23,654 nt of DNA from Lachnospiraceae bacterium (GTDB taxonomy: Bacteria; Bacillota; Clostridia; Lachnospirales; Lachnospiraceae): NCBI GenBank assembly GCA_017391545.1, contig JAFOYD010000199.1, positions 1 to 23,654 of the forward strand, written 5' to 3'. Shown piece after piece: positions 23,239-23,654 of this stretch; position 1 is the stretch's first letter, and every line of letters begins with the position of its first letter. The notes below the pieces were generated by a model that saw only the letters and a list, made by a program, of their open reading frames with translations, had not been told where the DNA came from and ran no database searches. The translations under genes were made by a program, and so were the position numbers.

Positions 23239-23654
23239 ATGTCTGCAATTTATGGCATGGTTTGTTTCGACAATGATGCGCATAATTTTGAAAACTTTAA
23301 CTCCTGCTTCATTGCAGAATACCAAAAAAAGTGCAAGGTCGATGCTTACCAGTATCAAAAATATGGGAATGCTCTTTTTGGATGTGCCATTCAACACATA
23401 ACAAAAGAATCAGTAAACGAATCGCTCCCGATTATTGATTGGGAAAGGGGACTTATCTTTAATGCAGATTGTATCCTTGATAACAGAAATGAACTGATCG
23501 ATATACTCTCAGCATTCGATATTCCCAAAAGTGATTTATACAACCTGCCCGATGGAGCATTGATGTATCATGCATATCTGAATCTCGGAAATGACTGTGT
23601 GAACCATTTCCGCGGTCTGTATGCAATCGCCATATGGAATGACAAAAATAAATG
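23239..23654 (+). CDS. Asparagine-synthetase-like protein (probable lasso cyclase), 3' end outside window
   Basis: Only the first 138 codons are present. Hand translation gives MSAIYGMVCFDN at the start and GCAIQHITKESVNESLP at 48-64. FNADCILDNRNEL is at 74-86 and FRGLYAIAIWND at 124-135. These are the landmarks of the class II amidotransferase domain of the AsnB family. The catalytic Cys that must follow the initiator Met is Ser2 here, so this domain cannot be a glutaminase. Lasso-peptide cyclases (C proteins) share this loss, and an HprK-like gene precedes it. A class II-like asparagine synthetase from another secondary pathway remains possible. The ribosome site is GAGG before the ATG at 23239. 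The synthetase domain that would decide the matter is outside the window. Confidence 0.85.
   Translation, partial: MSAIYGMVCFDNDAHNFENFNSCFIAEYQKKCKVDAYQYQKYGNALFGCAIQHITKESVNESLPIIDWERGLIFNADCILDNRNELIDILSAFDIPKSDLYNLPDGALMYHAYLNLGNDCVNHFRGLYAIAIWNDKNK

Overview
The window is chromosomal DNA of a low-GC, anaerobic, endospore-forming member of the Clostridia, most likely a Lachnospiraceae species (Roseburia/Agathobacter-like). The evidence is an alpha/beta-type small acid-soluble spore protein, a single-chain PurL, the order tig-clpP-clpX-lon-engB, a sigma-28-type promoter before a flagellar-cap-like gene, and a chemotaxis-type operon. Nearly all genes lie on the minus strand. Only the last ~1.5 kb reads on the plus strand.

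Read in the direction of minus-strand transcription (right to left): a Gx-family membrane transporter and a DJ-1/PfpI protein (22.0-20.9 kb). Then comes a six-gene signalling operon (20.7-15.3 kb): cheR, cheB with a degenerate receiver, a CheY-like regulator, cheW, a PAS histidine kinase with a pseudo-Hpt tail, and an HD-GYP response regulator. It starts from a perfect sigma-A promoter and has no cheA or receptor gene. A spore protein gene (15.1-14.9 kb) and trigger factor follow. Next is a tight proteostasis/housekeeping operon: clpP, clpX, lon, engB, an AI-2E-family permease and truA (13.3-6.4 kb). purL follows with its own promoter and a strong terminator. The left end holds a short serine-rich FliD-C-like protein behind a sigma-28 promoter, an SOS-associated YedK/HMCES-type protein, and a Y-family DNA polymerase (cut by the window edge) whose promoter carries LexA-like boxes.

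The plus-strand segment at the right edge (22.1-23.65 kb) encodes a two-helix membrane protein, an HPr-kinase-like P-loop protein, and the start of an asparagine-synthetase-like protein that lacks the N-terminal catalytic cysteine of glutaminases. The adjacent kinase and Cys-less cyclase pair resembles the K-C gene order of Firmicutes lasso-peptide clusters. It is probably the entry to a RiPP (lasso-like) biosynthetic locus continuing past the window. No precursor gene is visible here.

Other notable non-coding structure: two related hairpins with a compensatory base-pair change flank cheR, an upstream sequence could pair with the Shine-Dalgarno of the spore-protein gene, and an 18-bp palindrome overlaps the clpP promoter.
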